Positions 9,011 through 17,144 of a DNA stretch of 64,000 nt are shown here, in pieces (within the stretch, counting starts at the first letter, position 1; the number at the start of each line of letters is the position of its first letter). The position numbers and the translations under genes were made by a program. This DNA is from Salinarimonas soli. GTDB taxonomy: Bacteria; Pseudomonadota; Alphaproteobacteria; Rhizobiales; Beijerinckiaceae. The notes beneath the pieces were generated by a model. That model had not been told where the DNA came from. It searched no databases and was given only the letters and a program-made list of their open reading frames with translations. The stretch is from positions 124,001 to 188,000 of the forward strand of contig NZ_VUOA01000034.1 in NCBI RefSeq assembly GCF_008386575.1, in the 5' to 3' direction.

Positions 9011-10057
9011 ATGGGCTTGCGACGCCGCGCGATCGGGGCGGCGCTCACCGCGATCGGATCGAGCGGGGCCGACCGGGCGCTCGCGCCGCTCCTTCGCGGC
9101 CGCGGCGTGATCCTCACGGGGCACCATGTACGCCCGTGGCGCGAGACCGGTTTCGCGCCGAACCGTCTGCTCGAGATCACCCCGGATTTCCTCGACCGCG
9201 CCCTGACGCTCCTGGCGCGGCAGGGCTTCGAGCTCGTCTCCATGGACGAGGTGCCCGACCGGCTGGCTCGCGGGGGGCGGCCCTTCGCGGCGCTCACCTT
9301 CGACGACGGCTATCGCGACAACGTGGAGCACGCCCTGCCCGTGCTGCGCCGCCACGGCGCGCCGGCGGCGTTCTATGTCACGGCCGATTATGCCGAGGGG
9401 CGCGGGCGGCTGTGGTGGCTGGAGCTGGAGGAGGCGATCCGCCGGCTCGACAGGGTCGTGCTGACCGTCGGCGGCCGCCGCCTCGACCTCCCGGCCGGCA
9501 CGGACGCCGCCAAGGCCGCTGCGTACGAGGCCGTGTACTGGCCGCTGCGCACCCTGCCCGAGGACGCCCTGCGCGCGGCGATCGCGGGGCTCTGCCGGGA
9601 GGCGGGCGTCGACGCGGGGGCTTTGGTCCAGGCCGACTGCCTCACCTTCGAGGAGATCGCCGCCTTGTCCCGCGAGCCGGGGGTGACGATCGGGGCTCAC
9701 ACCTTGACACACCCGCGTCTCGCGACCCTCGACGAGAGCGAGGCGCGGCGCGAGATCGCGGCGTCGGGGATCGCCGTCGAGGCGCGGATCGGCCGGCCCG
9801 TGCGCCACTTCGCCTATCCGGTGGGCGACCCCGGATCGGCCGGGCCGCGCGATTTCGCGCTGGCGCGGGAGGCGGGTTTCGTCACCGCCGTCACGACGCG
9901 GCCGGGGCACGTCTTCCCGGAGCACGCCGCGCACCTTCATGCCCTGCCGCGCGTGTCGCTCAACGGCCTGCATCAGACCGAGGGCGACCTCCGGGTGTTG
10001 CTCTCGGGCGTGCCGTTCTGGCTGTGGAACCGCGGGCGGCGCCTCAACGTCAGTTAG
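9011..10057 (+). CDS. Polysaccharide deacetylase family protein (NodB domain)
   Basis: 348 aa with a NodB-homology (CE4) domain: metal/catalytic motif LTFDDGYRDN (Asp98, Asp99), the second motif HTLTHP (about residues 229-234) supplying the two metal-binding histidines, and the later HFAYPVGDPGS motif. CE4 enzymes remove N- or O-acetyl groups from polysaccharides. No clear cleavable signal peptide is seen; a hydrophobic stretch near residues 8-16 is weak. AAAGGA precedes the ATG by about 8 nt. Divergent from the GNAT gene with a 103-bp shared upstream region. Confidence 0.88.
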   Translation: MGLRRRAIGAALTAIGSSGADRALAPLLRGRGVILTGHHVRPWRETGFAPNRLLEITPDFLDRALTLLARQGFELVSMDEVPDRLARGGRPFAALTFDDGYRDNVEHALPVLRRHGAPAAFYVTADYAEGRGRLWWLELEEAIRRLDRVVLTVGGRRLDLPAGTDAAKAAAYEAVYWPLRTLPEDALRAAIAGLCREAGVDAGALVQADCLTFEEIAALSREPGVTIGAHTLTHPRLATLDESEARREIAASGIAVEARIGRPVRHFAYPVGDPGSAGPRDFALAREAGFVTAVTTRPGHVFPEHAAHLHALPRVSLNGLHQTEGDLRVLLSGVPFWLWNRGRRLNVS

Positions 10058-10386
10058 CGGCGCCGCTTCTTGCGCGTGTAGCCCGTGTAGCTCTTGCGGC
10101 CGCCGACCGTGAAGCTCGCCGCCTTGCGGCCGCGCCGGCCCCGCTGATAGGACGCCCGGCCGCGCCGGGACGAGCGCACCGCGGCGGGCGCCGCCTCCTC
10201 GCCCGACTCCGAGACCTGCGCGCCGCGCGGGGGGCGCTCGCCGCGCTTCGGGCCGAACTCGGCGAGGCACTGGTTGTAGGCCATGTCGACCTTGATCCGC
10301 TCGCAATCGGCGATCGAGCGCGGCGCCCCTTGAGCGAAGGCCGAGGCGGGCAGAAGGATCAGGAGAGCGGCCAGGAGATGTCGCAT
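10054..10386 (-). CDS. Hypothetical secreted basic protein
   Basis: 110 aa with a clear signal peptide (MRHLLAALLILLPASAFAQG, cleavage likely after AFA, residue 18). The mature part has DCERIKVDMAYNQCLAEFG with two Cys, then a low-complexity, strongly basic tail rich in Arg, Gly and Lys ending in TRKKRRR. The pattern suggests a periplasmic protein that binds polyanions such as LPS or nucleic acid (inference). I do not recognise a named family. Its stop overlaps the stop of the deacetylase by 4 bp in a convergent arrangement. Confidence 0.72.
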   Translation of the reverse strand: MRHLLAALLILLPASAFAQGAPRSIADCERIKVDMAYNQCLAEFGPKRGERPPRGAQVSESGEEAAPAAVRSSRRGRASYQRGRRGRKAASFTVGGRKSYTGYTRKKRRR

Positions 10387-10692
10387 GGGGTCCGTCGGGT
10401 CGTTGCGGGAGCAGGCTAGCACGAAATCCGCGCCGGCCCGTGCGGCGCGGCGCGTTCGCCCGCGAAAGAGACGCAACTTGCGGCAGGTTTGAGGCGGATC
10501 ACAAGAGGATGAGCCGGCATCGGGAGCTCCCTGAACCCTCCAACCTCGTCCTGAGGCGCCCGCCGAAGGCGGGCCTCGAAGGGCGCTCCAGGGATCTCCG
10601 GACGGCGGTGGAGCGTGATGCATGCTTCGAGACGCCCGCTTCGCGAGCTCCTCAGCATGAGGGCGGAGGAACGATCGTGCGGGACCGGACCC
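10387..10692. other. Intergenic region (306 bp) carrying a dispersed repeat
   Basis: No gene is supported here. The segment holds the inverted-repeat element at 10544-10662. The rest (10387-10540) is the upstream region of the secreted basic protein on the minus strand and shows no promoter I would defend. Confidence 0.5.
10544..10662 (+). repeat. Dispersed palindromic repeat, copy A
   Basis: A 119-bp non-coding element bounded by CCTCGTCCTGAGG (10544-10556) and CCTCAGCATGAGG (10650-10662). Each end is itself nearly palindromic, and internal stems such as GCCCGCCGAAGGCGGGC are present. The same end motifs recur in reverse order and complement at 56413-56532. Elements with CCTCAGCATGAGG-type ends are common dispersed repeats in Rhizobiales genomes. 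Confidence 0.75.
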
Positions 10693-10908
10693 TCACGCCT
10701 CGTCGGGATCGGGCCGCTGCATCCACTTGATCAGCGGGAACATCGGCAGCACCCAGGCCAGGCCGAGGACGAGGTAGAGGACCGTCTGAACGAGCTTCGG
10801 GGCGTCGAGGATGCGGCTCTCGGCCAGCGCCATGGCGAGCGGCCCGTACAGCATCACGAAGGCGAGCATCACGACGGTTCCGATGAGCTTTCGCGTGCGG
10901 CGCTTCAT
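10693..10908 (-). CDS. DUF2842 family small membrane protein
   Basis: 71 aa, beginning MKRRTRKLIGTVVMLAFVMLY and containing two predicted membrane helices (about residues 9-28 and 38-58), ending KWMQRPDPDEA. These blocks match the alphaproteobacterial DUF2842 family, often found next to the COX15/ctaA gene as here (divergent, 117 bp apart). The function is unknown; a link to cytochrome oxidase biogenesis is only suggested by neighbourhood. ATG at 10908 is preferred over an upstream in-frame ATG because family members start with this short basic leader. Confidence 0.82.
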   Translation of the reverse strand: MKRRTRKLIGTVVMLAFVMLYGPLAMALAESRILDAPKLVQTVLYLVLGLAWVLPMFPLIKWMQRPDPDEA

Positions 10909-11024
10909 GGGGACTCCGGGGGCGATCAGGTGCGGCGAAGGGCTTCGTTGCCGTTTCGCGCCGCCGCTCCTATGTGACGGCCGACGCCCGGCGATCAAGG
11001 GCGCAAGGGGCTGAAAGCGACATC

Positions 11025-12101
11025 ATGTCCGTGGCAATCACCGGGCGGGACCTCCCCGCCGTCGAGCGCGCCGGCACGCAGAACCCGGCCGCCGTCCGCA
11101 CCTGGCTCTACGGGCTCGCGGCCCTCGTGGTGGCGATGGTCCTCGTCGGCGGCGCGACGCGGCTCACGGGATCGGGCCTCTCGATCACGGAATGGCGTCC
11201 CGTGACCGGCGCGATCCCGCCGCTGTCGGAGGGCGCCTGGCTCGCGGAGTTCGACAAGTACCGGCAGATCGACCAGTACCAGCTCCTGAACAAGGGCATG
11301 TCGCTCGCCGAGTTCCAGTCGATCTATTGGTGGGAATGGGGCCACCGCCAGCTCGGGCGGTTCATCGGCCTCGCCTTCTTCGTGCCCTTCGTCTGGTTCT
11401 GGGCCAAAGGGCAGGTGCGGGGGCGCCTCGCGCTGACGCTCCTCGCCGTCGGCGCTCTCGGCGGTCTCCAGGCCGGGATCGGCTGGATCATGGTGGCGTC
11501 GGGCCTCAAGCCCGGCATGACCGCCGTCGCGCCGATCAAGCTGATGCTTCATCTGACGGTCGCGAGCGTGATCCTGGCGAGCCTCGTGTGGATCGCCTCG
11601 GGCCTGAAGCAGCGCGCCCGTGATGCCGCGGCACGCGGGTTCTCCCGGGGAACGACGCTGCTCGTTGCCGCCGTCCTGGCCCAGATCGCGCTCGGCGGCC
11701 TCGTGGCCGGCTCGAAGGCGGGCCTCACCTTCAACACCTGGCCGCTCATGGACGGCCGCGTGGTGCCGGACGCCTCGACCCTGTTCGCGGTGAGCCCCTT
11801 CATCGAGAACTTCGTCGACAACGTCGCCCTCGTTCAGTTCAACCACCGCTTCGTCGCCTATGCCCTGGTGGCGCTGGCGCTCTGGCACGCCTTCGCCGTG
11901 ACCCGCGCGGCACCCGCCTCCGGCATGGCCCGGCGCAGCCGCGGGCTCGCGGGTCTGGTGCTGGCGCAGGCCGCGCTCGGCGTGGCGACTCTCGTCCTCG
12001 TCGTGCCGCTCTGGGCGGGCCTCGCCCACCAGGGTCTCGCGATGATCGTGCTCGCCATGGCGGCGGCCCACGCCCGCATCACCCGGGCCGAAGCGGCCTG
12101 A
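11025..12101 (+). CDS. ctaA: Heme A synthase (COX15/CtaA type)
   Basis: The 358-aa inner-membrane enzyme hydroxylates heme O to heme A for aa3-type cytochrome oxidase. Eight predicted membrane helices are arranged in two similar halves. Conserved heme-ligand histidines appear in WEWGHRQLGR (His107), LMLHLTVAS, VQFNHRFVAY and LAHQGLAM. The motif GGATRLTGSGLSITEW (residues 42-57) is diagnostic of the type-2 (COX15) form of alphaproteobacteria and mitochondria. ATG at 11025 with GAAAG upstream fits the family's N-terminus; an in-frame ATG at 10974 is disfavoured. Confidence 0.95.
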   Translation: MSVAITGRDLPAVERAGTQNPAAVRTWLYGLAALVVAMVLVGGATRLTGSGLSITEWRPVTGAIPPLSEGAWLAEFDKYRQIDQYQLLNKGMSLAEFQSIYWWEWGHRQLGRFIGLAFFVPFVWFWAKGQVRGRLALTLLAVGALGGLQAGIGWIMVASGLKPGMTAVAPIKLMLHLTVASVILASLVWIASGLKQRARDAAARGFSRGTTLLVAAVLAQIALGGLVAGSKAGLTFNTWPLMDGRVVPDASTLFAVSPFIENFVDNVALVQFNHRFVAYALVALALWHAFAVTRAAPASGMARRSRGLAGLVLAQAALGVATLVLVVPLWAGLAHQGLAMIVLAMAAAHARITRAEAA

Positions 12102-12104
12102 TCC

Positions 12105-12161
12105 CGGGCGCCAGGCCCGTTCGAGGGCTCCCGCGCGGGAAAGATTCCCGCGGGGCGCCCG
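12105..12161. terminator. Strong intergenic hairpin after ctaA
   Basis: An inner perfect 8-bp stem CGCGGGAA/TTCCCGCG with a 3-nt loop (12134-12152) lies inside outer arms CGGGCGCC (12105-12112) and GGCGCCCG (12154-12161). There is no U-tract, so it would be a U-less terminator or an RNA-stabilising structure. It separates ctaA from the AbrB-type gene. Confidence 0.45.
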
Positions 12162-12182
12162 AATCGCCCATGATCGCGGGGC

Positions 12183-13277
12183 ATGCGCGCTCTCCTCGAC
12201 GATCTCCGCGCGGGGCTCGGCGAGCTCGCGCCCGGGCGGTTCCCTTATAGGCGCTTCATCGGCGCGCTCCTCATCGGTGCGGCGGGCGGCTGGCTCTTCG
12301 CGTGGCTGCGCCTGCCGCTGCCCTGGATGCTCGGCTCGATGACGGCCTGCACGCTGGCTGCCCTTCTCAAGGCGCCCATCGCGGCGCCGACCGTGGTGCG
12401 CCCGCCCATGACCATGGTGATCGGGGTGATGCTGGGGGCAGGGTTCTCGCCTGCCATCATCGGCCAATTGCCGGGCTGGCTGCCGACCCTCCTCGGTCTC
12501 GTGGCCTTCATCGCGACCTGCGGCCTGGCCTGCGTCGCCTATTTCCGCCGCGTCGCCCGCCTCGACCCCGTGACGGCCTATTTCGCTGGCATGCCCGGCG
12601 GCCTCGTCGAGATGGTGATGGTGGGCGAGGACAAGGGCGGCGACGCGCGCACCATCGCGCTCATCCACTCCGCCCGCATACTCCTCATCGTCCTGACCCT
12701 GCCTTTCGTGGTCCAGACGATCGGCGGCGTGACGCTCGGCGCGCGGGCGCAGGCCGGCATGTCCGTCCTCGATACGCCCTTCGTCAACGAGCTCTGGCTT
12801 CTCGTCACCGCCCTCGTCGGCGCGGTGGCGGGCCGCGCCCTGCGTCTGCCTGCGGCCTATCTCCTCGGGCCCATGCTGGTCAGCGCCACCGTCCACGTGC
12901 TGGGCCTCACCGACTTCGTGCCGCCGCGCGAGGTGCTGAACGTGGCGCAGCTGGTGCTCGGCACCACCATCGGCTGCCGCTTCCTCGGCACGCCGCCCGG
13001 CGAGATCCTGCGCATCCTGTGGCTTTCGATCGGCTCGACCCTCATCCTGCTCGCCACGACCGTGCTCTTCGCCTTCGCGGTGAGCCGCGTGTCCGCCCAC
13101 GGCGTCGTCCCCCTGATGCTCGCCTATTCCCCCGGAGGTCTCGCCGAGATGAGCCTCATCGCCCTCGCGCTCCAGATCGAGGTCGCCTTCGTGGCGGCCC
13201 ACCACGTCGTTCGCGTCTTCCTCGTCATGGTCGGCGCCGGCCCGGTCTTCGCCCTCATGCGCGGGCGCGCGCCGTGA
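12183..13277 (+). CDS. AbrB-family integral membrane protein
   Basis: 364 aa with about ten predicted membrane helices, matching the AbrB (PF05145) family once mislabelled ammonia monooxygenase regulator. The repeat pair LPLPWMLGSMTACT (about residues 42-55) and LPAAYLLGPMLVSATV in the second half shows the internal duplication of the family, and YFAGMPGGLVEMVMVGED is the conserved central block with its counterpart LAYSPGGLAEMSLIAL. The substrate is unknown; some members are thought to be transporters. Its stop overlaps the GTG start of oligopeptidase B (GTGA), so the two are translationally coupled. Confidence 0.87.
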   Translation: MRALLDDLRAGLGELAPGRFPYRRFIGALLIGAAGGWLFAWLRLPLPWMLGSMTACTLAALLKAPIAAPTVVRPPMTMVIGVMLGAGFSPAIIGQLPGWLPTLLGLVAFIATCGLACVAYFRRVARLDPVTAYFAGMPGGLVEMVMVGEDKGGDARTIALIHSARILLIVLTLPFVVQTIGGVTLGARAQAGMSVLDTPFVNELWLLVTALVGAVAGRALRLPAAYLLGPMLVSATVHVLGLTDFVPPREVLNVAQLVLGTTIGCRFLGTPPGEILRILWLSIGSTLILLATTVLFAFAVSRVSAHGVVPLMLAYSPGGLAEMSLIALALQIEVAFVAAHHVVRVFLVMVGAGPVFALMRGRAP

Positions 13278-15361
13278 GCGGCCCCATCGAGATCGCCCCG
13301 CCGCCGGCGCGCCGGGAGCCGAGCCGCCGGACGGTGCACGGCACCGCGCTCGTCGACGATTACGCATGGCTGCGGGCCGCGAATTGGCGCGAGGTCCTGC
13401 GCGATCCAGCGAGCCTTCCCGCCGAGATCAGGGCGCATCTCGACGCCGAGAACCGCTACTCCGCCGCCCTGCTCGGCGGCCTCGATCCCTTGCGCGAGAC
13501 GCTGCGGCGCGAGATCCTGGCCCGAATGGAGGCGCGCGAGACCGCGGCGCCGCTGCCGCTCGGTCCCTTCGTCTACCAGGCGGTCCATCCCGAGGGCGCC
13601 GAGCACCCCGTGATCGTGCGCCGGCCCCGAGCGGGCGGGCCCGACGCGGTGATCCTAGACGGCACGGCGCTCGCCCGCGGCCAACCCTTCTTCGCGCTCG
13701 GCGCCTGGCGTCCGTCGCCCGACCATGCGCATCTCGCCTATGGGGCGGACACGGGCGGCGCGGAGCTGTTCACGATCCGCGTCCGCGATGTTCGCACCGG
13801 CGCCGATCTCCCCGACCGCATTCCCGACACCACGGGCCGGCCGGTCTGGAGCCGGGACGGCCGCTCGCTGCTCTATCTTCGCCTCGACGCCGCCCACCGT
13901 CCTGCCCGCGTCTGCCGCCACTGGCTCGGCACCTCGTCCGAGAGCGACGAGCTCCTCGTCGAGGAGCAGGACCCGTCCTGGCTCCTGTGGCTCTCCGAAA
14001 CGTCATCGGGCGCATTCGCGATAGTCTCCTCCCGGCGGAGCGACGAGAGCGAGATCCACGTCGTCGACCTCGCCCGTGCGGACGCTCCCGCCCGCCTCGT
14101 CGAGCCGCGTCGGGAGGGCTTGCGCTACGACCTCGACCACGCGGGCGACGTCTTCGTCCTGCGCACCAATGCGGGCGGCGCCGAGGACTTCCGGCTCGTG
14201 ACGGCGCCCGTCGACGCGCCCGGCGCGGCGGGCTGGCGCGATCTGGTGCCCCATCGCCCCGGCGTGACGCTCACCGCGCACCGCTGCTTAGGCGATCACG
14301 TGGCCCGCCTGGAGCGGGTCGACGCCGCCATGCGGCTCGTCGTGGCGCCGCTTGCCGGCGGCGAGGAGCACCGGATCACGGTGGGCGGCGAGGTGGCCTC
14401 GCTCGGCTTCGACGCCGTCCTGGAGCCCGGCACGCTGCGCTACGCGGTCTCGACGCCGGTGCGGCCGCGCGAGACCTACGACTACGATGCGGTCACCCGG
14501 GTGAGCGCCCTGGTCAAGCGGGAGAGCCCGCCAGAGCCCCCCGATCCCGAGCGTTACACCGTCACCCGCCTCACCGCCCGGGCGCTCGACGGTGAGAGCG
14601 TGCCGATCTCACTCGTCCACCGCCGCGACCTGCTTCGGGACGGTTCTGCGCCCTGTCTTCTCTACGGCTACGGCTCCTATGGCTGGAGCGTGCAGCCTGC
14701 CTTCGCTCCCGAGCGCCTGCCGCTCCTCGACCGCGGCTTCGTCTACGCCATCGCCCATGTCCGGGGCGGGAGCGAGCGCGGGCAGCGCTGGTACCGGAAG
14801 GGTAAGTTCGGGCGAAAGCCGAACTCCTTCACGGATTTCATCGCCTGCGCCGAAGTGCTCGTGGCCGGAGGTTACACGGCACCCCGCCGCATCGTGGCGC
14901 ATGGCCGCTCGGCGGGCGGGATGCTCGTGGCGGCTGCCGCGAACCTGCGGCCGGACCTGTTCGCGGGCGTCATCGCCGACGTGCCCTTCGTCGACGTGCT
15001 CAACACCACGCTCGACGGCGAGCTGCCGCTCACGCCCACCGAGTGGAGCGAATGGGGCGATCCGATCCGCGACGCGGAGGCCTTCCGGGCCATCCTTGCC
15101 TATTCGCCCTACGAGAACGTGAGGCCGCAGGCCTACCCTCCGATCCTCGCGATCGCGGGGCTCGCCGATCCGCGGGTCACCTATTGGGAACCTGCAAAAT
15201 GGGTCGCGCGGCTGCGGGCGGTCGCCACGGGGGGAGGGCCGTTCCTGCTCCACACCGACATGGCGGCGGGGCACGGGGGCCGGGGCGGGCGGCTGGAGAG
15301 CGTGGACGCGCATGCTCGCGAGATCGCGTTCGCACTGCGCTGCACCGGCCGCGCGGGATGA
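13274..15361 (+). CDS. ptrB: Oligopeptidase B (S9A serine peptidase)
   Basis: 695 aa. The N-terminal part (about 1-400) is the seven-bladed beta-propeller gate, opening with RRTVHGTALVDDYAWLRA typical of prolyl-oligopeptidase relatives. The C-terminal alpha/beta-hydrolase domain carries YGYGSYGWS, AHVRGGSERGQRWYRKGK and the nucleophile elbow GRSAGG (Ser about 546), with Asp in GLADPRVTYWEP (about 632) and His in AAGHGG (about 667). Oligopeptidase B cleaves short peptides after Lys or Arg in the cytoplasm. No signal peptide. GTG start chosen for the 4-bp overlap with the preceding gene; no closer in-frame ATG fits the conserved N-terminus. Confidence 0.92.
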   Translation: MSGPIEIAPPPARREPSRRTVHGTALVDDYAWLRAANWREVLRDPASLPAEIRAHLDAENRYSAALLGGLDPLRETLRREILARMEARETAAPLPLGPFVYQAVHPEGAEHPVIVRRPRAGGPDAVILDGTALARGQPFFALGAWRPSPDHAHLAYGADTGGAELFTIRVRDVRTGADLPDRIPDTTGRPVWSRDGRSLLYLRLDAAHRPARVCRHWLGTSSESDELLVEEQDPSWLLWLSETSSGAFAIVSSRRSDESEIHVVDLARADAPARLVEPRREGLRYDLDHAGDVFVLRTNAGGAEDFRLVTAPVDAPGAAGWRDLVPHRPGVTLTAHRCLGDHVARLERVDAAMRLVVAPLAGGEEHRITVGGEVASLGFDAVLEPGTLRYAVSTPVRPRETYDYDAVTRVSALVKRESPPEPPDPERYTVTRLTARALDGESVPISLVHRRDLLRDGSAPCLLYGYGSYGWSVQPAFAPERLPLLDRGFVYAIAHVRGGSERGQRWYRKGKFGRKPNSFTDFIACAEVLVAGGYTAPRRIVAHGRSAGGMLVAAAANLRPDLFAGVIADVPFVDVLNTTLDGELPLTPTEWSEWGDPIRDAEAFRAILAYSPYENVRPQAYPPILAIAGLADPRVTYWEPAKWVARLRAVATGGGPFLLHTDMAAGHGGRGGRLESVDAHAREIAFALRCTGRAG

Positions 15362-15440
15362 TCCTGTGCGCAGCCGCACCTCGCGAGGCGGGTCCGGCAG
15401 GTCAGTTTCCGGACGGGGCTGAGAATCAGAGGAGAAGACC

Positions 15441-15857
15441 ATGCTGTCCGCATCCCGTCGCCTGCTCCGACCGTGTGCCGACCGGCCCGACCTCGATGTC
15501 TTGGCCGAGCTCGTCGACTTCGCCGCCGCGCTCCCCGGCGTGATCGCCCGCAACGACGGCTGCGGCCGTGTCACGGCCTTGGGGCTCCGCGAAGGCGACG
15601 CCATGGGTCCGCCCGACGCTCTGTTCGCGGACGGGACTTTCGCCCGCCGCCACGCCGATCATGACGGCCTCGAGGTGATCCTGCCCGAACGCCTCTGGCA
15701 GCACGCCGTGAGCCGGCGTCTCGCCCGTGCCGCCGTGCCCTCGAAGCCCGATGCCACCTCCCGCGTCACGCACCTCGCGGCGCCGTCCGACGGCCTGGGC
15801 CGGCTCGAGCTCGAGGAGCTGGTCGAGGGGGCCTGGGCCTATGCGCGGGGGCTGTGA
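15441..15857 (+). CDS. Conserved hypothetical small soluble protein
   Basis: 138 aa, no signal or membrane segment. A strong AGGAGA site lies 7 nt before the ATG, and base composition matches real genes around it. Visible features are LAELVDFAAALPGVIARNDG (about 22-41) and a C-terminal helix LELEELVEGAWAYARGL. I do not recognise a family. It follows oligopeptidase B by 79 bp on the same strand and converges with threonine dehydratase. Confidence 0.6.
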   Translation: MLSASRRLLRPCADRPDLDVLAELVDFAAALPGVIARNDGCGRVTALGLREGDAMGPPDALFADGTFARRHADHDGLEVILPERLWQHAVSRRLARAAVPSKPDATSRVTHLAAPSDGLGRLELEELVEGAWAYARGL

Positions 15858-15869
15858 ACGCCCCCGCCT

Positions 15870-17144
15870 TCAATAGGCGCTCTCCGACAGGCCCTGCGCG
15901 TCGACGCGCAGGGGATCGTAGCCGTCCTCCGCCAGCGCGGTGAAGATCTCCGCCGTATGAGCCCGGTCGCGGGTCTCGATCGTGACGTCGATGGTCACCC
16001 CCTTGGCCGGCACGTCGAGGAAGAGGCGGCTGTGGGACACCTCCAGGATATTGGCGCCGAGCTCGCCGAGCCGGCTCGCCACCCGCCCCAGGATCCCCGG
16101 ACGGTCCTGCGCCTTGATGCGCAGCGACGCGATGCAGTTCTTGCGCTCCAGCTCGCGCACCATCACCGAGGCGAGAAGCCGGGCGTCGATGTTGCCCCCG
16201 CACAGCACGAGCCCGACGCGCTTGCCCCGGAAGCGCTCCGGCTCGGCGAGCATCGCGGCCAAGCCCGCCGCGCCGGCGCCCTCCGCCATGGTGCGCTGGA
16301 GCGTGGCGCAGGCATGAACGGCGCGCTCGATGGCGGGCTCGTCGACGAGCACGATGGCGCCCACGAGATCGCGCACGATCGGCAGCGTCAGGCGCCCCAC
16401 GGTCTTCACCGCGATGCCCTCCGCCAGCGTCGGCCCGCCGATGGGGCGGTCGCCGCCGTGGATCGCGTTGTGGAAGGACGGGTACAGGGCCGCCTCCACG
16501 CCGATCACCTCGATGCCTGGGCGCCGGGCCTTCGCCGCCACCGCGATGCCGGAGATGAGCCCGCCGCCGCCGATGGGCACCACGAGGCAGTCGAGGTCGG
16601 GCACCTCGTCGAGCATCTCCAACGCGACGGTGCCCTGGCCCGCCATCACGGCCGGGTCGTCGTAAGGATGGACCAGCACGAGAGAGCCCTCGCGCTCCAG
16701 GCGGCGAGCCTCCTCGGCAGCCTCCACGAGGGTGTCGCCGTGCAGGACGACGCGGGCCCCGTGGGCGCGGGTGTTCTCCACCTTCACCAGCGGGGTGGTG
16801 ACGGGCATCACGATGGTGGCCGGCACGCCGAAGCGCCGGGCGTGATAGGCCACGGCCTGGGCGTGGTTGCCCGCCGACATGGCAACGACGCCGCGCCGGC
16901 GCTCGTCCGCGTCAAGGCCCGCGAGCTTGTTGACCGCGCCGCGCTCCTTGAAGGCGCCGGTCGCCTGCATGTTCTCGTGCTTCACCCAGACCTCGGCGCC
17001 CGTGAGCTCGGACAGGCAAGGGGAAGGCACGAGAGGCGTGCGCAGGACGTGGCCGCGGATCACCTCCGCGGCGCGCTGCACGTCGGCCGGCGCGATGGCG
17101 TGGGCTTGCCCGGCACGCGGGTCAGACTTGGCGAGGGTTTCCAT
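15870..17144 (-). CDS. ilvA: Threonine ammonia-lyase with C-terminal ACT domain
   Basis: 424 aa, a PLP-dependent fold-type-II enzyme converting L-threonine to 2-oxobutanoate and ammonia (first step to isoleucine, or threonine catabolism). PLP lysine is in TGAFKERGAVNK (Lys66), followed by SAGNHAQAVAYHA and the glycine-rich phosphate loop PIGGGGLISG (about 186-195). A single ACT domain follows (DRPGILGRVASRLGELGANI, from about residue 335), as in the shorter TdcB/ilvA-type enzymes with regulatory ACT. The gene overlaps the upstream permease gene by 23 bp. Serine dehydratase activity is possible as well. Confidence 0.9.
   Translation of the reverse strand: METLAKSDPRAGQAHAIAPADVQRAAEVIRGHVLRTPLVPSPCLSELTGAEVWVKHENMQATGAFKERGAVNKLAGLDADERRRGVVAMSAGNHAQAVAYHARRFGVPATIVMPVTTPLVKVENTRAHGARVVLHGDTLVEAAEEARRLEREGSLVLVHPYDDPAVMAGQGTVALEMLDEVPDLDCLVVPIGGGGLISGIAVAAKARRPGIEVIGVEAALYPSFHNAIHGGDRPIGGPTLAEGIAVKTVGRLTLPIVRDLVGAIVLVDEPAIERAVHACATLQRTMAEGAGAAGLAAMLAEPERFRGKRVGLVLCGGNIDARLLASVMVRELERKNCIASLRIKAQDRPGILGRVASRLGELGANILEVSHSRLFLDVPAKGVTIDVTIETRDRAHTAEIFTALAEDGYDPLRVDAQGLSESAY

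Noticed and set aside
8908-9297. Long N-terminal extension of the GNAT-type gene
   Set aside because: It would overlap the divergent deacetylase start; the ATG at 8907 has a ribosome site.
12302-13273. In-frame 5' extension of the oligopeptidase B reading frame
   Set aside because: It would overlap the AbrB-type gene completely; the GTG at 13274 overlaps that gene's stop and fits the family length.
10995-13367. 790-codon minus-strand frame over the heme A synthase and AbrB genes
   Set aside because: Its translation is His/Arg/Glu/Gly-rich without domains and both genes on the plus strand are clearly real.
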